Source: Acetatifactor sp. (lineage in GTDB: Bacteria > Bacillota > Clostridia > Lachnospirales > Lachnospiraceae). From it: 64,000 nucleotides of DNA. Positions 43,984-51,592 of the stretch are shown here, piece by piece. Every line of letters starts with the position of its first letter. Position 1 is the first letter of the stretch. The notes beneath the pieces were generated by a model. It searched no databases. It was not told the DNA's origin and was given only the letters and a program-made list of their open reading frames with translations. The position numbers and the translations under genes were made by a program. Location: positions 1-64,000 of the forward strand of contig JAEEVF010000011.1 of the NCBI GenBank assembly GCA_016290775.1, given 5' to 3'.

Positions 43984-45012
43984 TCATTCGTTCCGATAAA
44001 GCTCATCGAGCTTGGACTGGATCGTTCTAAGCGTTCCGATCACCTTATCGTAATCCATTCGCTTGGGCCCCACGATGCCGATCGTGCCTTTCATGCCCTC
44101 GCCCAATTCATATGTAGCCGTCACGACGCTGCAATCCTTCATGCTCTTGATGGGTGCCTCATCGCCGATATATACCTGAATGCCGGTGCCTGCGTCCTCC
44201 GCAAGGGATTCCTGGATCAGACTTCCAAGCTGCTGCTTTTCCTCAAAGGTTCCCACCAGTTCGCTGGCCTTGCCGTTGTCCGTCAGCTCAGGATAACGGA
44301 AGATGTTGTTCGTGCCGCTGGTGTAGATCTCCAGGTCCTCATCCGCCTTGATGGCCTCGCCCACGGCGTCGATCACTTCGCCGATCAGACTCCCGTGAAC
44401 TCCTGCCTGCTGCTTCATCGCGGAGATGATGCCGAGGTTGATCTCCTCCATGGAAAGTCCGTTCAGATGCGTGTTCAAGAGGATGTTCAGCTTTAGGAGG
44501 TTTTCGTCAGAAAGCTCTTCCGCCACGTTGATGATGTTGTTCTTGATCACGTTGCCTTCCACGACGATCACCGCGAGGAGCTGTTCGGGATTCACTCTTG
44601 AGAGCTGAATGAACTTCACCTTGTTGCGATGCGTGGACGGTGCGGAGATCATGGCGGCGTACTGCGTGTTCTGCGCAACCACCTTGGCCACCTGCTTTAA
44701 GAGCGTCTCCATCTTGTCCTGACGCTCAAGAAGCATTTCCTTTAATTCCACGACCTCGCGATCCTTTTCCTCCATCATGGTATCGACGTAGAATCGATAC
44801 CCCTGATCGGAAGGGATGCGGCCTGCGGAGGTGTGGGGCTGAACGATGTAACCCATTTCCTCGAGGTCTGCCATCTCATTTCGGATGGTCGCGGAGCTTA
44901 AATTCAGGTCCGTGTACTTCGAGATCGTGCGGCTGCCAACCGGCTCGCCCGTCTCCAGGTAATTCCGGATCACAGCTTTCAATATGATCTTTTTCCTTTG
45001 ATCTAGTTCCAC
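43984..45012 (-). CDS. hrcA: Heat-inducible repressor HrcA
   Basis: 342 aa. The N-terminal winged helix has RNYLETGEPVGSRTISKYTDLNLSSATIRNEMADLEEMGYIVQPHTSAGRIPSDQGYR. The rest is the HrcA dimerisation domain. It binds CIRCE (45037-45063), just upstream of its own start, and represses the whole hrcA-grpE-dnaK-dnaJ operon at low temperature. Confidence 0.97.
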   Translation of the reverse strand: MELDQRKKIILKAVIRNYLETGEPVGSRTISKYTDLNLSSATIRNEMADLEEMGYIVQPHTSAGRIPSDQGYRFYVDTMMEEKDREVVELKEMLLERQDKMETLLKQVAKVVAQNTQYAAMISAPSTHRNKVKFIQLSRVNPEQLLAVIVVEGNVIKNNIINVAEELSDENLLKLNILLNTHLNGLSMEEINLGIISAMKQQAGVHGSLIGEVIDAVGEAIKADEDLEIYTSGTNNIFRYPELTDNGKASELVGTFEEKQQLGSLIQESLAEDAGTGIQVYIGDEAPIKSMKDCSVVTATYELGEGMKGTIGIVGPKRMDYDKVIGTLRTIQSKLDELYRNE

Positions 45013-45036
45013 CGGAGATCACCTCTTTTGGGATTG

Positions 45037-45063
45037 TTAGCACTCAATCGACGGGAGTGCTAA
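45037..45063. promoter_or_regulatory. CIRCE operator
   Basis: TTAGCACTC-N9-GAGTGCTAA, a perfect match to the CIRCE consensus, at 45037-45063. It lies 25 bp upstream of the hrcA start and just downstream of the -10 box. Confidence 0.98.
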
Positions 45064-45077
45064 CACCTTATGCACCT

Positions 45078-45106
45078 AACATACACCCATGGCTAACCAT
45101 TGTCAA
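45078..45106 (-). promoter_or_regulatory. Promoter of the hrcA operon
   Basis: On the minus strand TTGACA (45106-45101), a 17-bp spacer and TATGTT (45083-45078), with CIRCE immediately downstream. Confidence 0.8.
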
Positions 45107-45158
45107 CGTCTTTTGGCGGAAATATTTCTTAAATTATTATAAAAATTGCAACAAAAAA

Positions 45159-45180
45159 CCCTCTTCCTTTCGAAAGAGGG
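45159..45180 (-). terminator. Terminator of the Lys/Ala-rich protein gene
   Basis: CCCTCTT (45159-45165) pairs with AAAGAGGG (45173-45180); on the minus strand TTTTTTG follows. Confidence 0.8.
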
Positions 45181-45208
45181 CTTTCTTGCACTTTCTTATG
45201 AACTTGAA

Positions 45209-45703
45209 TTACAGTACGAAGCTGCCGGGGAACTCGCCGTTTACTACGAAGTATGCGGTATTCTCTTCAGGCTTTACGTAGATCTCAACCTTCTTGAAAT
45301 CCTCAGCCTTCATGTTCATGTCATACTGCCATACGTCCTTAGCGATCTTTACGAGCTCGTCCTGAGAGAAGGACTTGCCAGCGAACTGAACGTAAACGTT
45401 AGCCTTAACGTCAGCCTTCTTAGCGGGAGCTGCCTTCTTCTCTGCCTTCTTTGCAGGTGCTGCCTTCTTCTCTGCTGCAGGCTTCTCTGCCTTCTTTGCA
45501 GGTGCTGCCTTCTTCTCTGCTGCGGGCTTCTCTGCCTTCTTTGCAGGTGCTGCCTTCTTCTCTGCTGCGGGCTTCTCTGCCTTCTTTGCAGGTGCTGCCT
45601 TCTTCTCTGCTGCAGGCTTCTCTGCCTTCTTTGCTTCGGGTTTCTTTGCTACGGGCTTCTTTGCTTCAGCCTTAACTTCAACTACTGCCTTTTCTTCTGC
45701 CAT
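45209..45703 (-). CDS. Lys/Ala/Pro-rich repeat protein with DUF6465-like C-terminus
   Basis: 164 aa from ATG 45703 (AAGGGAG upstream). Residues about 15-95 are built of a 15-residue repeat (KKAEKPAAEKKAAPA), in about four nearly identical copies, very basic and histone H1-like. The C-terminal 65 residues (VYVQFAGKSFSQDELVKIAKDVWQYDM ... VEIYVKPEENTAYFVVNG) match DUF6465, common in Lachnospiraceae. The basic tail may bind DNA or RNA; the DUF is uncharacterised. It has its own strong promoter and terminator, so it is likely abundant. Confidence 0.85.
   Translation of the reverse strand: MAEEKAVVEVKAEAKKPVAKKPEAKKAEKPAAEKKAAPAKKAEKPAAEKKAAPAKKAEKPAAEKKAAPAKKAEKPAAEKKAAPAKKAEKKAAPAKKADVKANVYVQFAGKSFSQDELVKIAKDVWQYDMNMKAEDFKKVEIYVKPEENTAYFVVNGEFPGSFVL
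45430..45650. repeat. 45-bp tandem repeats inside the Lys/Ala-rich gene
   Basis: The coding DNA for residues about 20-95 repeats with a 45-bp period (plus-strand unit contains TTCTCTGCTGC and CTTCTTTGCAGGTGCTGCC). Units are almost identical at the DNA level, so copy number may vary between strains. Confidence 0.8.
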
Positions 45704-45798
45704 GATCGTGTCTCCCTTCTTGACATTCTCGCGCTTTCCGCGCATCTTTTTTTCATGTTACTAATTATTTTAGCGCGCATTGCGCGCTTTTCGCCTAT

Positions 45799-45827
45799 AA
45801 TATAGCGTGTTTATTTCGGCTTGTCAA
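45799..45827 (-). promoter_or_regulatory. Promoter of the Lys/Ala-rich protein gene
   Basis: On the minus strand TTGACA (45827-45822), a 17-bp spacer and TATATT (45804-45799), a near-consensus promoter. Confidence 0.8.
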
Positions 45828-45842
45828 CGTTTATAACGAAAA

Positions 45843-45875
45843 AATTACCAAAATTTTATGAGAAAAATTGGTAAT
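45843..45875 (-). terminator. AT-rich terminator of uppP
   Basis: ATTACC (near 45844) pairs with GGTAAT (near 45870), extended by AATTTT/AAAATT with a 2-nt bulge; the minus strand then reads TTTTTTCG. It follows the uppP stop at 45890. Confidence 0.6.
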
Positions 45876-45889
45876 GTTGCTATATGACG

Positions 45890-46750
45890 TTATTTCACAA
45901 TGAAAAAATAGAGCAACACGAAAATGCCGAGGCAGATCCGATACCATCCAAAAACAATGAAATTATGCTTCTTAATGAAGGCCATCAGGAACTTAACGAC
46001 GAATACGGACACCAAAAACGAAACGATCGTGCCGAGAAGAAGAAGCACAACCTCGAGTCCCGTAAAACCAAAGCCAAACTTTATCAGCTTTAAGAGGCTT
46101 GCACCAAACATTACGGGAATTGCCAAAAAGAACGTGAATTCCGCGGCCACGGTGCGGCTAACGCCAATCAGCAGTGCGCCCACGATGGTTGCACCGGAAC
46201 GGCTCGTTCCGGGGAAGATCGCCGCGATCAACTGGAACACGCCAATGATCAGGGCCGTTTTGAAGGTGATCTCCTCTAAGCGTCTGATCACGGGTCTGCG
46301 CTTCTTATTCCAACTCTCAACGACAATGAAGGCCACGCCAAAGACGATCAGCGCGATGGCCACGCAAACGGGATTGTAAAAGAGAGCGTCAAACACGTCG
46401 TCAAACAAAACGCCGATGATCGCTGCAGGCACGCACGCCACCGCAATCTTCAGCCACAAGATGATCTTGTCCATCTTGACGTAGCCAAGAAGCCCGGGTT
46501 CTGGATTCTCCTGATTCCTTGGCAGCCGGAACGGCCAGATCTTGTTCCAGAACAGGATCACCACGGCGATGATCGCACCGAGCTGGATCACCACCTCAAA
46601 CATGTCAAAAAAGCCTTCACTGACGTTCTTAAACGGGATCAGCTCCTTTGCCAGGATCAAATGCCCCGTGCTGCTGACGGGAAGCCATTCCGTGATACCC
46701 TCTACGATTCCGTAAAGGATTGATTTGATCACGTCAAAAAAAGCACTCAT
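45890..46750 (-). CDS. uppP: Undecaprenyl-diphosphatase UppP (BacA)
   Basis: 286 aa, about eight membrane helices. The catalytic motifs are EGITEWLPVSSTGHLIL near the N-terminus and FPGTSRSGATI in the second half. It recycles undecaprenyl pyrophosphate in wall synthesis and gives bacitracin resistance. The start ATG 46750 directly follows the patatin stop (46751-46753), so the two are coupled. Confidence 0.95.
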   Translation of the reverse strand: MSAFFDVIKSILYGIVEGITEWLPVSSTGHLILAKELIPFKNVSEGFFDMFEVVIQLGAIIAVVILFWNKIWPFRLPRNQENPEPGLLGYVKMDKIILWLKIAVACVPAAIIGVLFDDVFDALFYNPVCVAIALIVFGVAFIVVESWNKKRRPVIRRLEEITFKTALIIGVFQLIAAIFPGTSRSGATIVGALLIGVSRTVAAEFTFFLAIPVMFGASLLKLIKFGFGFTGLEVVLLLLGTIVSFLVSVFVVKFLMAFIKKHNFIVFGWYRICLGIFVLLYFFIVK

Positions 46751-47611
46751 TTATTTGTCCCCCTCCAAATACTTCATTAAGCTTTCGTAATGCGCCGCGG
46801 CTTCGTCATAGCCCTGCTGATAAAGCTCAAGCAGACGGTCCTTATCCTTCTCGATGCGGCCGACCTTGCTGGGGTGCTTTGGCCGGATGACATAGGCCTG
46901 CCCGTTCTCCACCTGGCGGTAGAGATAATCCATGGTCTCATTATAGCTGTGATGACGCGCCGCCATCAGCTCAGCGATCTTGGGATATCTGAAATAACGA
47001 AGTCTAAGGAGCGTTAACTCAAGCTTACTCGCCGGCTTTCGAACGTACCCTTCCTCCTTCGTGAGGACCACCACGTTCTTCCGAAAACCATCGCGGATGG
47101 ATTTTGCGATGGGAATGGGATCCGCAATGCCGCCGTCGAGATACAGCTTGCCGCCGATCTTTACGTTGCGCGCCACCAAAGGGAGCGACGCGGATGCGCG
47201 GATCATGTCAATGTCCTTTTTTACGTCCTTCACCTGAAGGTACTCCGCAAGACCCGTCTTAATGTTCGTGACAACGCTGTAAGCCTTGCCCGGATATTTG
47301 CGATAGGTCGCAAAGTCAAGGGGATTGAGCTTTTCCGGAATCTCGTGATAGCACATCTTCACGTTGAACAGATCGCCCGTGAGCAAAAGACTTTTGAAGC
47401 TGCAATACATGCTATTGTCGAGATAATCCACGTTCACGTCGCGCGCGCGGCCTTTTTGCCTCGACATATAGCTGGTCATGTGGCAGGCTCCTGCCGACAC
47501 GCCGTAAATGTTCGCAAAATCAATTCCCTTTTCCAAAAAGAAATCCAAAACTCCGGCGGTGTAAAGTCCCTTCATTCCGCCGCCTTCCAAAACAAGTCCT
47601 GCCTGGTACAT
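46751..47611 (-). CDS. Patatin-like phospholipase
   Basis: 286 aa. The oxyanion motif GGGMKG follows LVLE at the N-terminus, the nucleophile elbow is YGVSAGACH, and the second catalytic residue is in LYLDGGIADPIP. No signal peptide is seen, so it acts in the cytosol, probably on lipid acyl esters. ATG 47611 has AGGAGGAC upstream. It lies directly before uppP, a membrane-lipid recycling gene. Confidence 0.92.
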   Translation of the reverse strand: MYQAGLVLEGGGMKGLYTAGVLDFFLEKGIDFANIYGVSAGACHMTSYMSRQKGRARDVNVDYLDNSMYCSFKSLLLTGDLFNVKMCYHEIPEKLNPLDFATYRKYPGKAYSVVTNIKTGLAEYLQVKDVKKDIDMIRASASLPLVARNVKIGGKLYLDGGIADPIPIAKSIRDGFRKNVVVLTKEEGYVRKPASKLELTLLRLRYFRYPKIAELMAARHHSYNETMDYLYRQVENGQAYVIRPKHPSKVGRIEKDKDRLLELYQQGYDEAAAHYESLMKYLEGDK

Positions 47612-47632
47612 GATGTCCTCCTAACCGCCGTC

Positions 47633-48934
47633 TTAAGCCTGTGCCGTCACTTCTCCCTCACTGGAAGATTCCTTCGCCTGCGTCCCTTCCTCCTTGGAAG
47701 TTTCCTCTTCCTTCTCGGCAGGTTCTACGGCAGCCGCCTCTTCCTTTTTGGGATATTCCTCCGCCACGAATTTGCGAAGCGCATCCAGCGACCGCTTCAC
47801 CTTCTCGGTGGAGATACAATATGCCATGCGGAAGAACCCGGGCGCTCCGAAATTATCCGCAGGCACAAGGATCAGATCATATTTCTTCGCCTTGTTGCAG
47901 AACGCATATGCGTCCTCCTCCAGCGCCTTCGGGAAGATATAGAAGGTGCCGCCGGGCTTGACCACGGTAAAGCCAAGCTCCACAAGGCAATCATAGATCA
48001 AGTTCATGTTCGTCTCATAAACGGAAAGATCCGCCGTCTTGTCCAGCACGTCCGCCACGGCCAGCTGAATGATCGAAGGCGGGCAATTGTGGCCGATGCC
48101 GCGGGAAATCTGCCCGCACATCACGATCATGTCCTCCGCGTCCTTGCAGGCGGGATTGATCGCCACGTAGCCTATACGCTCGCCGGGGAGCGACAAGGAC
48201 TTCGAGAAAGAATAGCACATGATGGTGTTGTCGTAGAATTTCGACACGCAAGGTGCATCCACGCCCTCGAACACGATCTCACGATAAGGCTCGTCCGAGA
48301 TCAGATAGATGTCGTGGCCATATTCCTCGCTCTTCTTTCTCATGATGTCCGTGAGCTTCTGGATGGTCTCGGTGGAATATACGATGCCGGAAGGATTGTT
48401 CGGCGTGTTCACGAGCACTGCCATCACCTTATCCGTCAGCATTTCCTCGAAGGCCGGGAAATTGATCTGGAAGGTCTCCGTGTTGGGCGGAACGACCTTC
48501 AGCACGGCACCCGTAAGATTCACGTACGGACCGTATTCGGGGAAATATGGCGCAAAGGTCAGGATCTCGTCGCCAGGCTCCGTCACGAGACGGAAGGCAT
48601 GGGAAAGCGCACCTGCGGCGCCGGATGCCATAAAGATATGCTCCTTGCGATAAGGAATGCCAAAACGCTCCTCTAGGGAAGCGGCAACGGCCTCGCGAAC
48701 GGAGGTGATGCCAAGGCTCGGGCTGTAGCCGTGAAGCTCCATGGGATCACGCGTTGCCAGCATTTGGATCATGCGGTCCGTAAAGGCCTTAGGCACAGGA
48801 ACGGACGGGTTGCCAAGGCTGTAATCAAACACGTTCTCATAGCCGATCTCCTGACCGCGCGCGGTCGCAAACTCCGAAAGCTCGCGGATCACGGACTTCT
48901 TCGAAAGCATATCCTTATACTTCTGCACTAACAT
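47633..48934 (-). CDS. PLP-dependent aminotransferase (class I/II)
   Basis: 433 aa. The fold I aminotransferase pattern is clear: NTPNNPSGIVYS, YLISDEPYREIVFEG, and the PLP Lys in CYSFSKSLSLPGERIGY. The length beyond about 400 is due to a Glu/Ala/Lys/Ser tail of about 35 residues (EEYPKKEEAAAVEP ... EGEVTAQA) not usual in the family. The substrate cannot be told; aspartate/aromatic aminotransferase-like. It is followed after 21 bp by the patatin gene. Confidence 0.9.
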   Translation of the reverse strand: MLVQKYKDMLSKKSVIRELSEFATARGQEIGYENVFDYSLGNPSVPVPKAFTDRMIQMLATRDPMELHGYSPSLGITSVREAVAASLEERFGIPYRKEHIFMASGAAGALSHAFRLVTEPGDEILTFAPYFPEYGPYVNLTGAVLKVVPPNTETFQINFPAFEEMLTDKVMAVLVNTPNNPSGIVYSTETIQKLTDIMRKKSEEYGHDIYLISDEPYREIVFEGVDAPCVSKFYDNTIMCYSFSKSLSLPGERIGYVAINPACKDAEDMIVMCGQISRGIGHNCPPSIIQLAVADVLDKTADLSVYETNMNLIYDCLVELGFTVVKPGGTFYIFPKALEEDAYAFCNKAKKYDLILVPADNFGAPGFFRMAYCISTEKVKRSLDALRKFVAEEYPKKEEAAAVEPAEKEEETSKEEGTQAKESSSEGEVTAQA

Positions 48935-49025
48935 TTGTTTTCTTCCTTTCTGGTAAGAATTGCCGTACGCAATTTCTATTCTATTTTATACAAAAACCGT
49001 CTAAAAGGCAAGTAATTCTGTAGTC

Positions 49026-49595
49026 TTACCACGTTGCGTTGCTGCCGTGAAGGAGGTGCCAGACGAGATCTGCGAGGAAAGCTGCGATAAGGAGCGTCGC
49101 AAGCACGACGTAAAGCGGCTTGCATTTCGAGCGAAGCCATCCGATCACCTTTTCAAGCACGGGGTGGATCAGGTAAACCGCAGCCATTCCGATCAGGCCA
49201 AACTGCAGGCTTGAGCGCAGCGCGATCCGCCCTTCAAAGGTCGGGCCAAAGCCCGTATCGCGGTAGTCCCAAAGAAAGCTCCCCATCCACCATTCCATGA
49301 GGTAGCTGACCAAAAGCTCCGTCCCGGTCGTCAGGAGGCAGATCGCGAGAAAGCAAAGGAGCGGATGCTTTTTCAGGCGCTTGACGCAAAGCACGATCGC
49401 AAGCCCGCCGAAGCCATATAAGGGCAGACAGGGGCCCAACAAAAAGCCGCGATTGACAAAGCCCTGCTTCATCTCAAAGTACATGATGGCGACCTCATAG
49501 ACCCAGCCGATGAAGCCAAAGGCCAAAAAGACCAAAAACCATTCCGTTATCCATTGCGCCGCGGCCCTTATGCCGCCTTCCTTTTGCGTTGCCAT
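49026..49595 (-). CDS. CmpB-type (PF06541-like) membrane protein
   Basis: 189 aa with about five membrane helices. The start WFLVFLAFGFIGWVYEVAIMYF and NRGFLLGPCLPLYGFGGL match the putative ABC-transporter type IV (CmpB) family, widespread in Clostridia and of unknown role; the typical WDYRD-like motif is also there (LWDYRDTGF). ATG 49595 is used with GGGAG upstream; a TTG two codons earlier is possible. It lies 74 bp after the transglutaminase lipoprotein gene, past a terminator. Confidence 0.8.
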   Translation of the reverse strand: MATQKEGGIRAAAQWITEWFLVFLAFGFIGWVYEVAIMYFEMKQGFVNRGFLLGPCLPLYGFGGLAIVLCVKRLKKHPLLCFLAICLLTTGTELLVSYLMEWWMGSFLWDYRDTGFGPTFEGRIALRSSLQFGLIGMAAVYLIHPVLEKVIGWLRSKCKPLYVVLATLLIAAFLADLVWHLLHGSNATW

Positions 49596-49621
49596 TTCCA
49601 ACTCCCATCCCGCAAAAACGA

Positions 49622-49645
49622 CCCCCTTTTTGATTCAAAAGGGGG
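49622..49645 (-). terminator. Terminator of the transglutaminase lipoprotein gene
   Basis: CCCCCTTTT (49622-49630) pairs with AAAAGGGGG (49637-49645); on the minus strand TCGTTTTTG follows. Confidence 0.8.
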
Positions 49646-49669
49646 CCATTTGTCATTCTGATCCCAATT

Positions 49670-51517
49670 TTACTTCAGCTTAGAGAACGTATATACATTG
49701 CCATAATAATCCGACATCAGGAAGTTGCCGCCGCTGTACATCAGGAACAGCATGCCGCCGTTATCGGAATACAGGTAAAGATACTGGCCGTCAAAAATAT
49801 AATTGAAATTCAGCGTCGAGCCGTTCTCGTAGATCGTGCCGCTTCCGTTTGCCTTTAATTCAAACATGGAGAGCTGCTTATAATAATCCTTGCCGTAGTA
49901 CTGCTCCAGCGTCGCCTGATCATACTGATTGAACTTGGACACATAGTAAGTACCCGCGATCTGCTTATAATCCGAGCCCTTGATCAGGTCCATGATGTCG
50001 CCGCCGCCACCGTCCCAGATCTCATCGTCGTCATCGTCATCCCTGTCGTCATCCTGAGAAGTGGTGCCGCCCGAAACAAGCGATCCGTCCGCCACCGGCA
50101 AGAGCACGGTATAATCGTCCTCAAAGCCATTTCCGGAGCCTGCCTTTTCATGCATGCGCCAGCGCTGCGAACCACCGATCACGCAGAAACGAACGCGCCC
50201 GTCGCGGCTTGTGTAATAAAGGCTGGAAGGCGGCTGATAATTCGCGATCTCCTTCGTGGTAATGCAGTACATGTAGTGGTAAAGACGATCCATGTAAATG
50301 TTATCGTTTACCATTTCGAGATAATATTCATATCCGTTCGTATTCTTGTCCCAGGTGTTCTTTACGGCATCGGGAAGATACGTAAGGTCATCCCAGGTGG
50401 AATCCACTTCATACCAGCGATCGTTGATGCGCACGATGTTCCACGCATGCAATCCAAGATTTCCGTCCGCGCCGGCATTGCTCACGGGGCCGAGCACCAC
50501 AAGTGCCGTCACGCCAAGCTGCTGACACAGATAAGCATATCCCTGCGAATACCCGTCACAAACGCAGGTGTGCGCCGTGCCGCGGGAGTTTGCCACGATG
50601 GGACCAAACGCCGTGTGCGCGAAGTCCACCATCCCCTTCTGCAGCACCTCGTCATCATAGGTCACCCAATCGATCAGCTTGTCATGCACCGCGAGAGCGA
50701 TCTTTTCCTCGCCGGCATTCTTATCGATGCCCTGCAGGAATTCGCTCACGGACTTGTTGAACGCCGCCACGTCCTTTTCGAAATTCGCGTAGGTCTGCGT
50801 AAATCCTGCATAGAGCGTTGTCTTTCCGTTCTTTTGCTCGCCGACGCCCCAGCCAACCTCGGCCGTGCCGTTCCATGGATTCATCCACCAAAGCTCTGGA
50901 TGATCGTAAACCAGCGCAAGCATGGGCATCATCAGCTCAGGCATGATCTCCTCCGAATTGATGTCCTTGGAGGTCTGGAAGGAAACGATGTTTTCCTGCG
51001 TCGTGGGATCCTGCGCCAGCAGATAATAAGCATCATAGATGCCCTGCTGCTCCTTAGTCAGAAGCTTGTAGCAGTAGAATTCTTTCGCATTGTTGATGAT
51101 CTGTACGGATACCTGGCGCTTGTAATCGCGCATGGACCGCTTTGCCTTGTCGATCTGCTCCTTCGAGTAAACCTCGGGATCCTTGACCTCGAGATCCGGC
51201 ATGTCGCCAATGGGCTTCGCGTTGATAAAATCAATGACTTCACCCTGAAAGTCCGTCGCCGACGCCGCGAAGTTCACGAACATTTCGTTAAGATTCGTCT
51301 TCAGCGATGCCTGTTCCGGAAGACCCGGCACCTCGTCCGTCGTCGATTGCGACGCCTGAGCTTGCTGCGTCTCCTGCGAACTTGCCTGGCTTTCCGTCTG
51401 CGTCACGGCGCCCTTGCTTTCCTGCGATGCCACGGGCGTCTGCGCACAGGATGCCAAAAACATCGAAAACGCCATGAAATAGGCTAAAACAATGAAAAGT
51501 TTCTTCTTTGCCTTCAC
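49670..51517 (-). CDS. Transglutaminase-like lipoprotein
   Basis: 615 aa beginning with GTG at 51517 (AAAGGAGT 10 nt upstream); the nearby ATG at 51525 is in another frame. Lipobox FLASC gives Cys24. A Ser/Gln/Thr-rich linker is followed by a helical region (about 70-210) and a transglutaminase/protease core: RGTAHTCVCDGYSQGYAYLCQQLGV with the Cys, GLHAWNIVRIN with the His, and WYEVDSTWDDL with the Asp. An Asp-run (DDDRDDDDDDE) lies near 505. The C-terminal 90 residues form a strand-rich end. It is expected outside the cell, acting on peptides or wall links. Confidence 0.88.
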   Translation of the reverse strand: MKAKKKLFIVLAYFMAFSMFLASCAQTPVASQESKGAVTQTESQASSQETQQAQASQSTTDEVPGLPEQASLKTNLNEMFVNFAASATDFQGEVIDFINAKPIGDMPDLEVKDPEVYSKEQIDKAKRSMRDYKRQVSVQIINNAKEFYCYKLLTKEQQGIYDAYYLLAQDPTTQENIVSFQTSKDINSEEIMPELMMPMLALVYDHPELWWMNPWNGTAEVGWGVGEQKNGKTTLYAGFTQTYANFEKDVAAFNKSVSEFLQGIDKNAGEEKIALAVHDKLIDWVTYDDEVLQKGMVDFAHTAFGPIVANSRGTAHTCVCDGYSQGYAYLCQQLGVTALVVLGPVSNAGADGNLGLHAWNIVRINDRWYEVDSTWDDLTYLPDAVKNTWDKNTNGYEYYLEMVNDNIYMDRLYHYMYCITTKEIANYQPPSSLYYTSRDGRVRFCVIGGSQRWRMHEKAGSGNGFEDDYTVLLPVADGSLVSGGTTSQDDDRDDDDDDEIWDGGGGDIMDLIKGSDYKQIAGTYYVSKFNQYDQATLEQYYGKDYYKQLSMFELKANGSGTIYENGSTLNFNYIFDGQYLYLYSDNGGMLFLMYSGGNFLMSDYYGNVYTFSKLK

Positions 51518-51592
51518 TCTTCATCACTCCTTTCGGATCCATGATCTCATTATATTTTCTGACAATTTGCCAGAAATGATATAATTATTCTA

